This document shows positions 26,352-33,870 of a stretch of 64,000 nucleotides of DNA, one piece after another. Below the pieces are notes generated by a model that did no database searches, was not told the DNA's origin, and worked only from the letters and a program-made list of their open reading frames with translations. The stretch is from CBDCVA01 sp965222935 [NCBI: Candidatus Latescibacterota bacterium]. Lineage in GTDB: Bacteria > Latescibacterota > CBDCVA01. Made by a program: the position numbers and the translations under genes. The DNA lies in assembly GCA_965222935.1 (NCBI GenBank), contig CBDCVA010000002.1:1302001-1366000 (forward strand). Direction: 5' to 3'. Positions within the stretch are counted from its first letter, which is position 1; every line of letters starts with the position of its first letter.

Positions 26352-27368
26352 GTGCGGTTCATCGTCTACGGCGCCGGAGCTATCGGCAGTGTTCTCGGTG
26401 CAAGGCTCCATCTTGCCGGGCACGATGTCGCCCTGATCGCCCGCCCCAATCACGCGCAGGCCATCTCGGATGAAGGCCTCCTGCTGCGCACCTCCAAGGC
26501 ACGAACGCGGGTGCCCATCCCCGCTTACATGCGGCTCACAGAGGCTTCACTTGGGGGTCTCAATGCCGTCTTTCTGACGACCAAGTCGTGCGTCACCATC
26601 GAAGCGGCGAACGAATTCGCAGCCCACCTGCCGCCGAGCACACCCGTCATCTGCTGCCAGAACGGCATACGCAACGAGGCACAAATGCTCCGCCGATGGC
26701 CTTCGGTCTACGGAGGCCTCGTCCTTTTCGACGCCACGTTGCTGGGGCCGGGCGACGTCATCTGGACCGGGGACGACAGGCTCGGAATCGGTCGCTACCC
26801 AGAGGGTGCGAACAGGACGGCGGAACGAATCACAGATGCCTTCGAGGGGACCGGCCTGCGCGCCCGCGCGATGGCCAATGTCATGGCCGGCAAGCGGCGC
26901 AAGCTCTTCAGCAATCTGAACAACGCCGTCTATACGCTTCTGGACATCCATGAGGACGAGGCCCTGCACGATGCCGAGGTCCGCGCGCTGCTCGCCGATG
27001 TCATGGAAGAAGGCTGGCGCGCATTATCGCCGATCTTGCCGCCGTTGGAGGAGGCGGACACCTTTGAGCAACCGTCCGTGCCGGATGCGGTGGCCAGCTT
27101 GCGCGCCCCCGATTTCGACCCTCCACCGCTCCATCCTCTGCCGGAGTTCCGCGTGAGAGCCAGTACCGCACAGGACTTCGACCACCGTCGTGGCTCTTGC
27201 GAGGCCCGGTGGTTCAACGGCGAGGCGGTCGCTGCCTCGGTCCTCACTGGAATACCCGTCCCCCTCAACGATGCGCTTTTGAGGCTCGTCGAAACCAGGG
27301 CCCACAAACGGGCGGACGCCGGGGGGTACCGTGTGGCCGACCTCCGCCGCCTGGCCGCGCAGAGCTAG
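26352..27368 (+). CDS. Ketopantoate reductase-like protein (ApbA/PanE family)
   Basis: NADPH-dependent 2-oxoacid reductase family. 338 residues from GTG, with GGAGG upstream. The nucleotide-binding loop is VYGAGAIGSVLG at residues 5-16, followed by ALIARPNHAQAI. The catalytic lysine is expected in AGKRRKLFSNLNNA, where a glutamate-lysine-asparagine set is typical. The protein is about 40 residues longer than PanE of pantothenate synthesis (near 300), with an acidic insertion around residues 225-250, and no pantothenate genes are near, so another 2-oxoacid may be the substrate. Confidence 0.82.
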   Translation: MRFIVYGAGAIGSVLGARLHLAGHDVALIARPNHAQAISDEGLLLRTSKARTRVPIPAYMRLTEASLGGLNAVFLTTKSCVTIEAANEFAAHLPPSTPVICCQNGIRNEAQMLRRWPSVYGGLVLFDATLLGPGDVIWTGDDRLGIGRYPEGANRTAERITDAFEGTGLRARAMANVMAGKRRKLFSNLNNAVYTLLDIHEDEALHDAEVRALLADVMEEGWRALSPILPPLEEADTFEQPSVPDAVASLRAPDFDPPPLHPLPEFRVRASTAQDFDHRRGSCEARWFNGEAVAASVLTGIPVPLNDALLRLVETRAHKRADAGGYRVADLRRLAAQS

Positions 27369-27504
27369 GGTCGTACTCGTCTCCGCCGCGCTCAGCCTCG
27401 CGGGTCTTGCCGGCCCCACACGACCGATCGCCGCCGACTTCGATGCCCTCATTACGCTCGCGGTCGGTGCACGTGGAGGATGGGGCGCTTCGGCGAGGAC
27501 ATCG

Positions 27505-27543
27505 GGGAGGCGTCCGGCTGATGGGACCAACCGGACGCCTCCC
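27505..27543. terminator. 13-base perfect inverted repeat
   Basis: GGGAGGCGTCCGG (27505-27517) and CCGGACGCCTCCC (27531-27543) are perfect reverse complements over a 13-base loop. It sits between the ketopantoate-reductase-like gene and the oppositely oriented 30-residue peptide gene, so it may end both transcripts. No T-run follows on either strand. Confidence 0.5.
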
Positions 27544-27573
27544 GGAGGAGAGGATGCGAAAGCTCTGAATCTG

Positions 27574-27666
27574 CTACAGGACTAGCGAGACGGTGGTGCT
27601 GAGCGCCCAGCCCATCCATCCGATGGCCAAGGCGACCAGGGTCGCCAGAACGATCAGGTTCTTCAT
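27574..27666 (-). CDS. 30-residue single-span membrane peptide
   Basis: Very short gene with a near-perfect ribosome site: AAAGGAGGTGG lies 6 bases before ATG 27666. The peptide begins MKNLIVLATLVALAIGW, continues MGWALSTTVSLVL and ends at TAG; it is a single hydrophobic helix with a lysine at position 2, like small regulatory or toxin-type membrane peptides. It stands alone, 205 bases from the divergent cupin gene, and is followed by the 13-base inverted repeat at 27505-27543. Function unknown. Good ribosome site, a helix of the right length and a hairpin after it argue that it is real. Confidence 0.58.
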   Translation of the reverse strand: MKNLIVLATLVALAIGWMGWALSTTVSLVL

Positions 27667-27871
27667 GTTGTACCACCTCCTTTGACTCAATAGACGATGT
27701 GCAAGTCCTCTTCATCTCTCGGTGCACCCCCGCTATTGCCACAGCGCTTTTCCTCGCGGGGACAAGCACAATGGGGCGCTTAACCGCGATCCCTGCGACC
27801 TTGTTTTTTCCTCTCCGAGGCCCTATTTTGAACCGTTGACTGTGTAGAAGACCCGGAGAAAGAAGCCCATC

Positions 27872-28243
27872 ATGGACACGCCATCATTCACAGTACACGA
27901 GGGATCGTCGGTCCAGCTTACCGATTTCTCAATCCCCGACGAGCAGATCGTGGAAGGCGAGCCCGCCGCCAGAATCTGGGTCGCGGCGCAATCGTCCGAC
28001 CTCAAGGTGACGCAAGGCGTCTGGGATTGTACAGCGGGCAAGTTCAGTTGGAACTACACGTGGGACGAGTTTGTGATGGTGCTCGAAGGCGAAGTGACTA
28101 TCGAGGAAGAAGGCGGGGACCGGTACACCATGCGGGCGGGGGATTTTGTCCATTTCCCCTTGGGGCTGAAAGCCAAGTGGGAGATCCCCAGATACATCAA
28201 AAAGACGTTCACCCTCCGTACGCCTGAACCGCTTGAGCTGTAG
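27872..28243 (+). CDS. Cupin-domain protein (DUF861-like)
   Basis: 123-residue single-domain cupin. The second half has the expected strand pattern: WNYTWDEFVMVLEGEVTIEEEGG followed by DRYTMRAGDFVHFPLGLKAKWEIP, the second cupin motif G-D-x-V-x-F-P. The first motif lacks one of the usual histidines, so metal binding is doubtful, as in the DUF861/(S)-ureidoglycine type group. The tail KKTFTLRTPEP is common in this group. Probable cytoplasmic sugar or amino-acid derivative-binding protein; the partner is unknown. Confidence 0.8.
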   Translation: MDTPSFTVHEGSSVQLTDFSIPDEQIVEGEPAARIWVAAQSSDLKVTQGVWDCTAGKFSWNYTWDEFVMVLEGEVTIEEEGGDRYTMRAGDFVHFPLGLKAKWEIPRYIKKTFTLRTPEPLEL

Positions 28244-28508
28244 GACAGGCGTCGTTACCCATTTTTCTCCTTCATTTCCTTCACTGTTCGAAGTCGAACG
28301 GGTGCTTTGCATGACCGCATGGACCTATGCGTTGGAACTGAACGCTGCACCTCCGGCTAAAGCTCCGACGCCCATTTCACCGGATCAGAGTGCGCTCAGC
28401 CCGACCGGATTGGAATCTCCGTTCGGATTCCGGTCATTCGAGTCACACCCCTAAAACCCACGGGTACTCGAAAAACCGATCCTTCAAACCAAGCGAGGAG
28501 GATTCACC

Positions 28509-29297
28509 ATGAGGCGTAACAAAATCAGGGAGCTTCTCAACGCGGGTCAGCCCACCATCGGCACCCACCTCCATAGCTCCTGGCCATCCATCGTGGAAAT
28601 CGTCGGTCATAGCGGCATGTTCGACTACGTCGAGTTCGTCTCCGAATACGCCCCGTCCGATCTATACTCGCTGGACAATTTCTGCCGAGCCGTCGAGTTG
28701 TTCGACATGTCGGCGATGATCAAGGTGGACCAGGAACCGCAGCGCTTCCTGGCCCAGAGAGCCATTGGTGCGGGTTTTCAGAGCGTTCTTTTCGTGGATA
28801 GCCGCACCGTCGAGGACGCCCGCGAATGCGTGCGCGCCGTGCGTCCCGAAACGCCTGAATCAGGCGGTGTCCACGGTGTTGGTCTGCGTCGCGCCACCTA
28901 CATGGACCACGCGGGAAAACCCGAGTACGTCCAGGCTCTGAACGATGTCGTCGTCGCCCTGATGATCGAAAAGGGGACCGCAGTAGAACAGCTAGAGAAC
29001 ATTCTTTCGGTAGAAGGGGTCGATATGATCCAGTTTGGCCCGTCGGACTACTCCATGAGCATAGGCCGGCCCGGCACCGAGGACTCCAAGGAGATCAAGG
29101 CCGTCGAACGCCAGGTCATCGAGACCTGCCTGAAGAAGGGCGTGCCGCCGCGAGCCGAGATCGGCAGCGTGGACGATGCGAAATACTACTTGGACATGGG
29201 GGTGCGCCATTTCTGCATAGGTACGGATATCATGGTCCTCCACAACTGGATGAAGAAGGCGGGCGAAGGCTTACGGAAGGTGATTGCGGACGCCTAG
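28509..29297 (+). CDS. HpcH/HpaI-family aldolase (2-dehydro-3-deoxyglucarate aldolase-like)
   Basis: Metal-dependent class II aldolase that cleaves 2-keto-3-deoxy sugar acids to pyruvate and an aldehyde. 262 residues. The family pattern is seen in the N-terminal TIGTHLHSSWPSIVEIVG, FDYVEFVSEYAP, the region SVLFVDSRTVEDARECVRAV, and the DMIQFGPSDYSMSIGRPG block (usually G-P-x-D-L-S), which contacts substrate and metal. GAGGAGG precedes the ATG. It fits the surrounding sugar-acid enzymes (mannonate dehydratase, 2-hydroxyacid dehydrogenase, enolase-family dehydratase). Confidence 0.87.
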   Translation: MRRNKIRELLNAGQPTIGTHLHSSWPSIVEIVGHSGMFDYVEFVSEYAPSDLYSLDNFCRAVELFDMSAMIKVDQEPQRFLAQRAIGAGFQSVLFVDSRTVEDARECVRAVRPETPESGGVHGVGLRRATYMDHAGKPEYVQALNDVVVALMIEKGTAVEQLENILSVEGVDMIQFGPSDYSMSIGRPGTEDSKEIKAVERQVIETCLKKGVPPRAEIGSVDDAKYYLDMGVRHFCIGTDIMVLHNWMKKAGEGLRKVIADA

Positions 29298-29592
29298 AAC
29301 TGGAACGCGCGACAAGGGAATTTCCCCCATAGCCCACGCTAACAGCGATGCGTCGCGATAATCCGGAGATAGGCGTCCTTTGCATGACTGGAACGGTCGA
29401 CTGCGGAATCATCGACCTCTAGAAGATGAACGGCATTTGAAGCACCACCATGGAGGAGCGGCACGCTGCCGCCCTCTGAAGACTACGGTCTTCCGACATG
29501 ACCTCTATGAACGCCTTCGGCTTCCCGCGTTCGTTTTTGACCTTCCGCTCTGACGCACTCAATAAAGCCTCCTGCGACCGGGAGAATCCCTG
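29298..29592. other. Intergenic stretch, nothing recognised
   Basis: Between the aldolase gene and the decayed sialidase-like gene. I see no coding signature with a ribosome site, no clear terminator and no RNA gene. Short open frames in it are not supported by start signals or family similarity. Confidence 0.6.
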
Positions 29593-30776
29593 ATGATCCG
29601 ACAGGCCACCTACACCGATGGATCACGCTCGAGCGCATTGACACGTGGTTGGAAGTCACCGATTCGATCATCAACTTCCCCGGCCTAGTGGAACTGGAGG
29701 GCGGCCGCTTGTACATGACCTACCACTACGGTCGGCATGGCGGCCACGAGCCGCTCCACGCCGTGATCTCCGATGACGGCGGCGCGACCTGGCGGGAGGC
29801 TGCGGCTGACTTCCCGTTGATCGAGCCGAGTCCGGCCGGCCGTGGCAACGCGCTGGACTTCTCCTCGGGCATCATGGGGACTCTGCGCGACGGCACGACC
29901 TGTTGGATCGACCACGATACCGTAGAAGCCGCGCAGCGCTGGAAGGACCGCAGCTCAGGTCCGTACCACGAGGTCAATCAACAGGAGAACCCGACATTTC
30001 AGTGGCGTCGTTGGGCCTCGAACGGAGAGGTCTTCGAGAAATTCACATTCAAGGTGGATAGGCTGCCCTTTGGTAGGGTCTCCTACCAGTGCTACGCGTC
30101 GCTCCTGGAACTCGATGGCGGGGACTTCCTCACGGCGCTCGAATGGGCCTCGATGCTCCCCGAAAGTGAATGGAAGGTCGAACCGGGCGGGCGCGTCCGC
30201 AAGCTGGTCTTCGGCACGTTCATCGTGCGTTCGCCCGACCGCGGGCGCTCATGGGAATTCGTGACGGCGTTCGATCCGCGCGAGGTCAAGCCCACGTACG
30301 GAGTGTCCGACTACTCCGTTGACGAGGGCTTCGACGAGGCGGACCTCACCGTAGCGGCCGATGGCGGCATCCTGTGCGTGATGCGCACCGGATCGTACTC
30401 GCCGATGTATCAATCGCGCTCCGGTGACGTCGGCCGCACCTGGTCGGTGCCCCAACCGGTGGGCTGGCAGGGTGTCAAGCCGCGCCTGAGACTCCTGCCT
30501 TCCGGCGTTCTGGCCTGTGCTGCGGGCCGCGGTTCGTACGGTCACCCGCAAATCACCCACGTGATGCTGAGCCTGGACGGGACGGGGACCCACTGAGAGG
30601 CGCCCTTCGCCTTTCACACGGGGCCCGGCTGCTCGTACACATCGACGATGCTGCGGGACGGGAAGCTTCATGTGGTCTACTCGCACTCGGATTTCACGCG
30701 CGAACTGGGCTGGGGCAAGCTGCCCTCCCAGGCCATCAGGCGGGCGGTCCTGGACGTTCGGGTCGAGGACCTCTAG
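29593..30776 (+). pseudogene. Sialidase/BNR-repeat-like protein, frameshift and internal stop
   Basis: Likely beta-propeller glycosidase or neuraminidase-like protein, now broken. ATG 29593 has GGGAG 8 bases upstream and starts MIRQATYTD; near 29618 the frame must shift to continue as ITLERIDTWLEVTDSIINFPGLVEL. The main frame then runs to a TGA at 30594-30596 that stands where tryptophan (TGG) fits, after which 59 more codons stay open in the same frame (EAPFAFHTGPGCSYTSTML to VLDVRVEDL) up to TAG 30774-30776. Asp-box-like repeats are visible: ISDDGGATWREAA, RSPDRGRSWEFVT, and SGDVGRTWSVP. No signal peptide is seen. A sequencing error could explain either lesion; two lesions plus a broken neighbour favour real decay. 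Confidence 0.75.
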
Positions 30777-30813
30777 CGAACTCCCGGTCGTCATGAGATC
30801 CACAGGAGACGTT

Positions 30814-30940
30814 ATGAACATTAGTGATAGGTACAATTGGGGACGGGAAGATCGGCGTGGTGATTGGTGGCACCCGAGACCTGGGCTACGATATGGCCGA
30901 AGCCCTCGCGGAAGTTGGCTGCGATCTCATCATCACATCC
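30814..30940 (+). pseudogene. Short-chain dehydrogenase, frameshifted and cut off after about 42 codons
   Basis: AGGAGAC precedes ATG 30814, which starts MNISDRYN. A single missing base near 30838 shifts the frame; the restored frame reads GDGKIGVVIGGTRDLGY, the NAD(P)-binding glycine motif (TGxxxGxG type) of classical SDR proteins, followed by DMAEALAEVGCDLIITS. Similarity ends abruptly at 30940, where an A-rich sequence with a repeated ACAAAAA-CGCC word begins. No remaining part of the dehydrogenase was found to the right of the restriction island, so the rest appears to have been lost. About 210 residues of a normal SDR are missing. Confidence 0.7.
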
Positions 30941-30989
30941 ACAAAAAACGCCCCAAACACAAAAACGCCACAGCGCACAGGCATCTTCC

Positions 30990-31018
30990 TTGACAGCAGT
31001 TTAATGCAGCACTAAACA
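30990..31018 (+). promoter_or_regulatory. Candidate promoter of the restriction-modification operon
   Basis: TTGACA (30990-30995), 17-base spacer, TAAACA (31013-31018). The first box is perfect and the spacing optimal; the second matches 3 of 6. It ends only 8 bases before the first gene, so the transcript would have a very short leader or start near the ATG. An RHH-type autoregulator encoded by that first gene could bind here. Confidence 0.5.
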
Positions 31019-31025
31019 TTAAAGC

Positions 31026-31253
31026 ATGCTAAGGTCCCGAGGACACGTCAAGACGGCCCGCGTGACTGTCTATCTGGATGACCGCGCCTATTCAGCGTTA
31101 CTGGCTATAACCGATCGCGAAGATGCCCCGGTCGCCCAGACTGCCCGTCGGACCATCATGGATTTTCTTGCTCGCAAGGAACTGTCTTTGAACCAATCCG
31201 TTTTGCCTCTGATTCGCTCCGCGGCTGCGCGAACCGAAGAGCAGTCTGAATGA
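31026..31253 (+). CDS. Small ribbon-helix-helix-like protein (possible R-M control protein)
   Basis: 75 residues. The segment ARVTVYLDDRAYSALLAITD followed by ARRTIMDFLARKE has the strand-helix-helix pattern of CopG/Arc-type ribbon-helix-helix proteins, which bind operators as dimers. It is the first gene of a four-gene unit and overlaps the first methyltransferase start (ATGA at 31250-31253). A role as controller of the restriction genes is inferred from position; most known controllers of such systems are helix-turn-helix C proteins, so this would be a different type. Confidence 0.65.
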   Translation: MLRSRGHVKTARVTVYLDDRAYSALLAITDREDAPVAQTARRTIMDFLARKELSLNQSVLPLIRSAAARTEEQSE

Positions 31254-32404
31254 CCGTCAGCCCTGCCGATAACTTGCCGTCTCCCGCAGCCCGTTCGCTC
31301 GCCGGGATCGATTGGGATTTTCCGAAGCGCGTGGCGCATAGCGGTATCGAGGGCATTCATCCATATCCGGCAAAGTTTGTCGCCGAGCTGCCCCGAGCTC
31401 TGTTGAACGCTCTGCCTATACCATCTGGAACGGCAGTGCTTGATCCATTCTGCGGCAGTGGCACTACTCTGGTCGAATGCCAGCGGCGCGGACTGCCGTC
31501 GGTGGGTGTTGACCTAAACCCGATCGCTTGTTTGATGGCGCGGGTGAAAACTTCCCTTCAGCCGGCTGGTCTCAAGGAAGTGGCCGAGGCTGCCGTTGCT
31601 TTGGCCCGACGTGCGCGCGAGACCGTGATTCCCGAGATCCCGAGGCTCGATCATTGGTTCAACGGTGGGGTGCAAAACGCTCTCGCCGCAATGGCTGATA
31701 CCCTCGCCGCAGTCCCTCCCGCCCATCAGGATGTGCTCCGGCTAGCTCTTTCAAGCATCATTGTCCGCGTCTCCAACCAAGAAAGCGATACCCGATACGC
31801 CGCGATCGAGAAGGGTGTCACCGCTGAAGATGTGTTTACGGGGTTCCTTCGCGCCGCCGGACGCATCCGCGACGTCCTCAGCGAGCGGAACTATTCCCTT
31901 GCATCCGCGACAGTCATTGAAGCAGACACGCTGGCTCTCGATCCCGCGCGCATCGGGAACCGGATCGGAATGATCATCACTTCGCCACCTTACCCGAACG
32001 CTTACGAATACTGGCTCTACCACAAATATCGCATGTATTGGCTCGGGTTTGATCCTGTTTCGGTGAAGGCGAGGGAGATTGGAGCACGCGCCCATTTCTT
32101 CAAGCGCAATCACCACACTGCAGACGATTTCGTCAAACAGATGGCACGGACATTCAACCTGATCCGGGAAGTGCTGGTGAGGGACGGGTACGCCTGCTTC
32201 GTCATTGGCCGTTCGCGCATCCATGGTCGTGTCGTCGACAATGCCAACATCATTGAAGAAGTTGCACGGACTGCCGGATTCGAGCGCGTCTTTACGACCG
32301 AACGGGTCCTCTCCGCCACGCGCAAATCCTTCAACCTTTCACACGCCAACATCAAGACGGAGAATGTGCTCGTACTGAAACGGAGGGCGGAGGCATGCGG
32401 CTGA
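31250..32404 (+). CDS. DNA methyltransferase 1 of R-M system (probable N4-cytosine)
   Basis: 384-residue SAM-dependent DNA methyltransferase. The SAM-binding motif I is DPFCGSGTT at residues 65-73, preceded by HPYPAKF; the catalytic motif IV is TSPPY at residues 244-248. S-P-P-Y is usual for N4-cytosine and some N6-adenine enzymes. The motif order (I before IV, about 170 residues apart) leaves the region between or after them for target recognition. The end KTENVLVLKRR is typical. It overlaps the next gene by 10 bases. With a second methyltransferase in the same unit, each probably protects one strand of an asymmetric site. Confidence 0.9.
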   Translation: MTVSPADNLPSPAARSLAGIDWDFPKRVAHSGIEGIHPYPAKFVAELPRALLNALPIPSGTAVLDPFCGSGTTLVECQRRGLPSVGVDLNPIACLMARVKTSLQPAGLKEVAEAAVALARRARETVIPEIPRLDHWFNGGVQNALAAMADTLAAVPPAHQDVLRLALSSIIVRVSNQESDTRYAAIEKGVTAEDVFTGFLRAAGRIRDVLSERNYSLASATVIEADTLALDPARIGNRIGMIITSPPYPNAYEYWLYHKYRMYWLGFDPVSVKAREIGARAHFFKRNHHTADDFVKQMARTFNLIREVLVRDGYACFVIGRSRIHGRVVDNANIIEEVARTAGFERVFTTERVLSATRKSFNLSHANIKTENVLVLKRRAEACG

Positions 32405-33870
32405 CCTGGCACGGTTACAGGTACTATCCCTACGAGCGGGAGCTCGCAGCGCGCGAAGTGGCCAGTCTGTTTCGGGATCCAATGTTGCGCGAGGTGCCGG
32501 ATGGACTCGAACTAGTCGATGAGGTCGACAGCGAGCCTGCTAACCGCCTCACATACTTCTCCGGCATCGCCAACAGTAGCGGCACTGTCGAAACCTTGCA
32601 AAGCCGTCTCGAAAGTGCTGCGCGCTACGGAAAAACCCGTCAGGCAACCCGGTACTCGGTCCACGGCCTCCACGAGTATAAGGGAAAGTTCAATCCGCAG
32701 GTGGTCAGGGCAATTCTCAACATCTTCGGTGTTGTGCCCGGCCAGCGGGTTCTCGACCCGTTTTGCGGCAGTGGCACCACCCTGATCGAGTGCTCCCATA
32801 TCGGGGCGCTGGGCCATGGCGTTGATTTCAACCCTTTCGCTATCTTTGTGGCCAATGCAAAACTGCAAGCGCTGACCACGCCAGCAGAAGAACTGTGGAC
32901 CGTTCTGCGGAGGCTTTCGATCTCCCTGAAACGCACCAGCCGTTGGAGCACCTCCATCGCCGACAATCCCCGGGGTCTTTATCTTCGATCGTGGTTTGAT
33001 CCGGAAACGCTGCAAACCATCGAGGTCATTCGGACAAGGATCAGGAATATCGCGGGAACCACTGCACCCATCTTTCTGGCTATTGCAAGCAACCTGCTCC
33101 GCAACTACTCGCTTCAGGATCCCAAGGATTTGCGCATTCGTCGCCGCAAGTCTCCGCTTCCGGACATGTTGTTCCCCAATGCGTTCCTCGCGGCTTGCGC
33201 CAAAACCGTCGAACGTATCGAAGCCGTCCAGTCGATCCTGGGCACCGACCTTCCATCGGGCCGGGCTTCCCTGTGTGACGCAGGCTCTCTTGATCTACCG
33301 GTAATGTTCGACGCGGCCATCACCAGCCCGCCTTACGCGATGGCGTTGCCGTACATCGATACGCAGCGGCTTTCTCTCGTCTGGCTAGATCTCCTTGAAC
33401 CTAGGCGTATCCTTGGCCTTGAGGCGGAGTTGATCGGCAGCCGCGAGTTTCGTGGAGAAGCCCGCAAGAGGCTATCCTACGCTCTGGACAGCAACGATGA
33501 TTGCTTACCGGAATCCGAAGCCATCTTCTGTCGTCGACTACAAGAAGCCCTGGGCAAAGACGACGGGTTTCGCCGCCAAGCCGTTCCGATGTTGCTCTAC
33601 CGGTACTTTGCATCCATGCAGCGGAGCTTCCGGGCGATACGAAGTATCGTGCGTCCACGCGCGCCGTTTGCGCTTATTGTCGGTCACAATCACTCGGTAC
33701 TAGGCGGGGTCCGATACGATATTGATACGCCGGCTCATTTGGCGAGTATCGCTTCGGGCGCTGGCTGGACGATAGAGGAACTCTTCTCCCTCCAGACGTA
33801 CCGTCGTTACGGCTATCACATGAGCAATGCCGTCGGCGCGGAAACGCTCGTCATTCTGCGCAATTCATGA
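32395..33870 (+). CDS. DNA methyltransferase 2 of R-M system (probable N4-cytosine)
   Basis: 491-residue methyltransferase with the same motif order: DPFCGSGTT at residues 121-129 preceded by HEYKGKFNPQ, and TSPPY at residues 310-314. The N-terminal 80 residues and the long region between motifs (about 180 residues, with a basic RIRRRKSPLP stretch) are larger than in the first enzyme and may contain the target recognition part. It overlaps the first methyltransferase by 10 bases and the nuclease gene by 4 (ATGA). Both enzymes appear intact. Confidence 0.9.
   Translation: MRLTWHGYRYYPYERELAAREVASLFRDPMLREVPDGLELVDEVDSEPANRLTYFSGIANSSGTVETLQSRLESAARYGKTRQATRYSVHGLHEYKGKFNPQVVRAILNIFGVVPGQRVLDPFCGSGTTLIECSHIGALGHGVDFNPFAIFVANAKLQALTTPAEELWTVLRRLSISLKRTSRWSTSIADNPRGLYLRSWFDPETLQTIEVIRTRIRNIAGTTAPIFLAIASNLLRNYSLQDPKDLRIRRRKSPLPDMLFPNAFLAACAKTVERIEAVQSILGTDLPSGRASLCDAGSLDLPVMFDAAITSPPYAMALPYIDTQRLSLVWLDLLEPRRILGLEAELIGSREFRGEARKRLSYALDSNDDCLPESEAIFCRRLQEALGKDDGFRRQAVPMLLYRYFASMQRSFRAIRSIVRPRAPFALIVGHNHSVLGGVRYDIDTPAHLASIASGAGWTIEELFSLQTYRRYGYHMSNAVGAETLVILRNS

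Noticed and set aside
27331-27585. 84-residue open frame after the ketopantoate-reductase-like gene with a signal-peptide-like segment (VVLVSAALSLAGLAG)
   Set aside because: It overlaps the end of the upstream gene, has no ribosome site, and its 3' half contains the 13-base inverted repeat; probably chance or a small remnant.
28403-28435. GACCGGA/TCCGGTC inverted repeat between the cupin and aldolase genes
   Set aside because: Stem pairing is ambiguous, with two alternative foldings, and there is no T-run; too weak to call a terminator.
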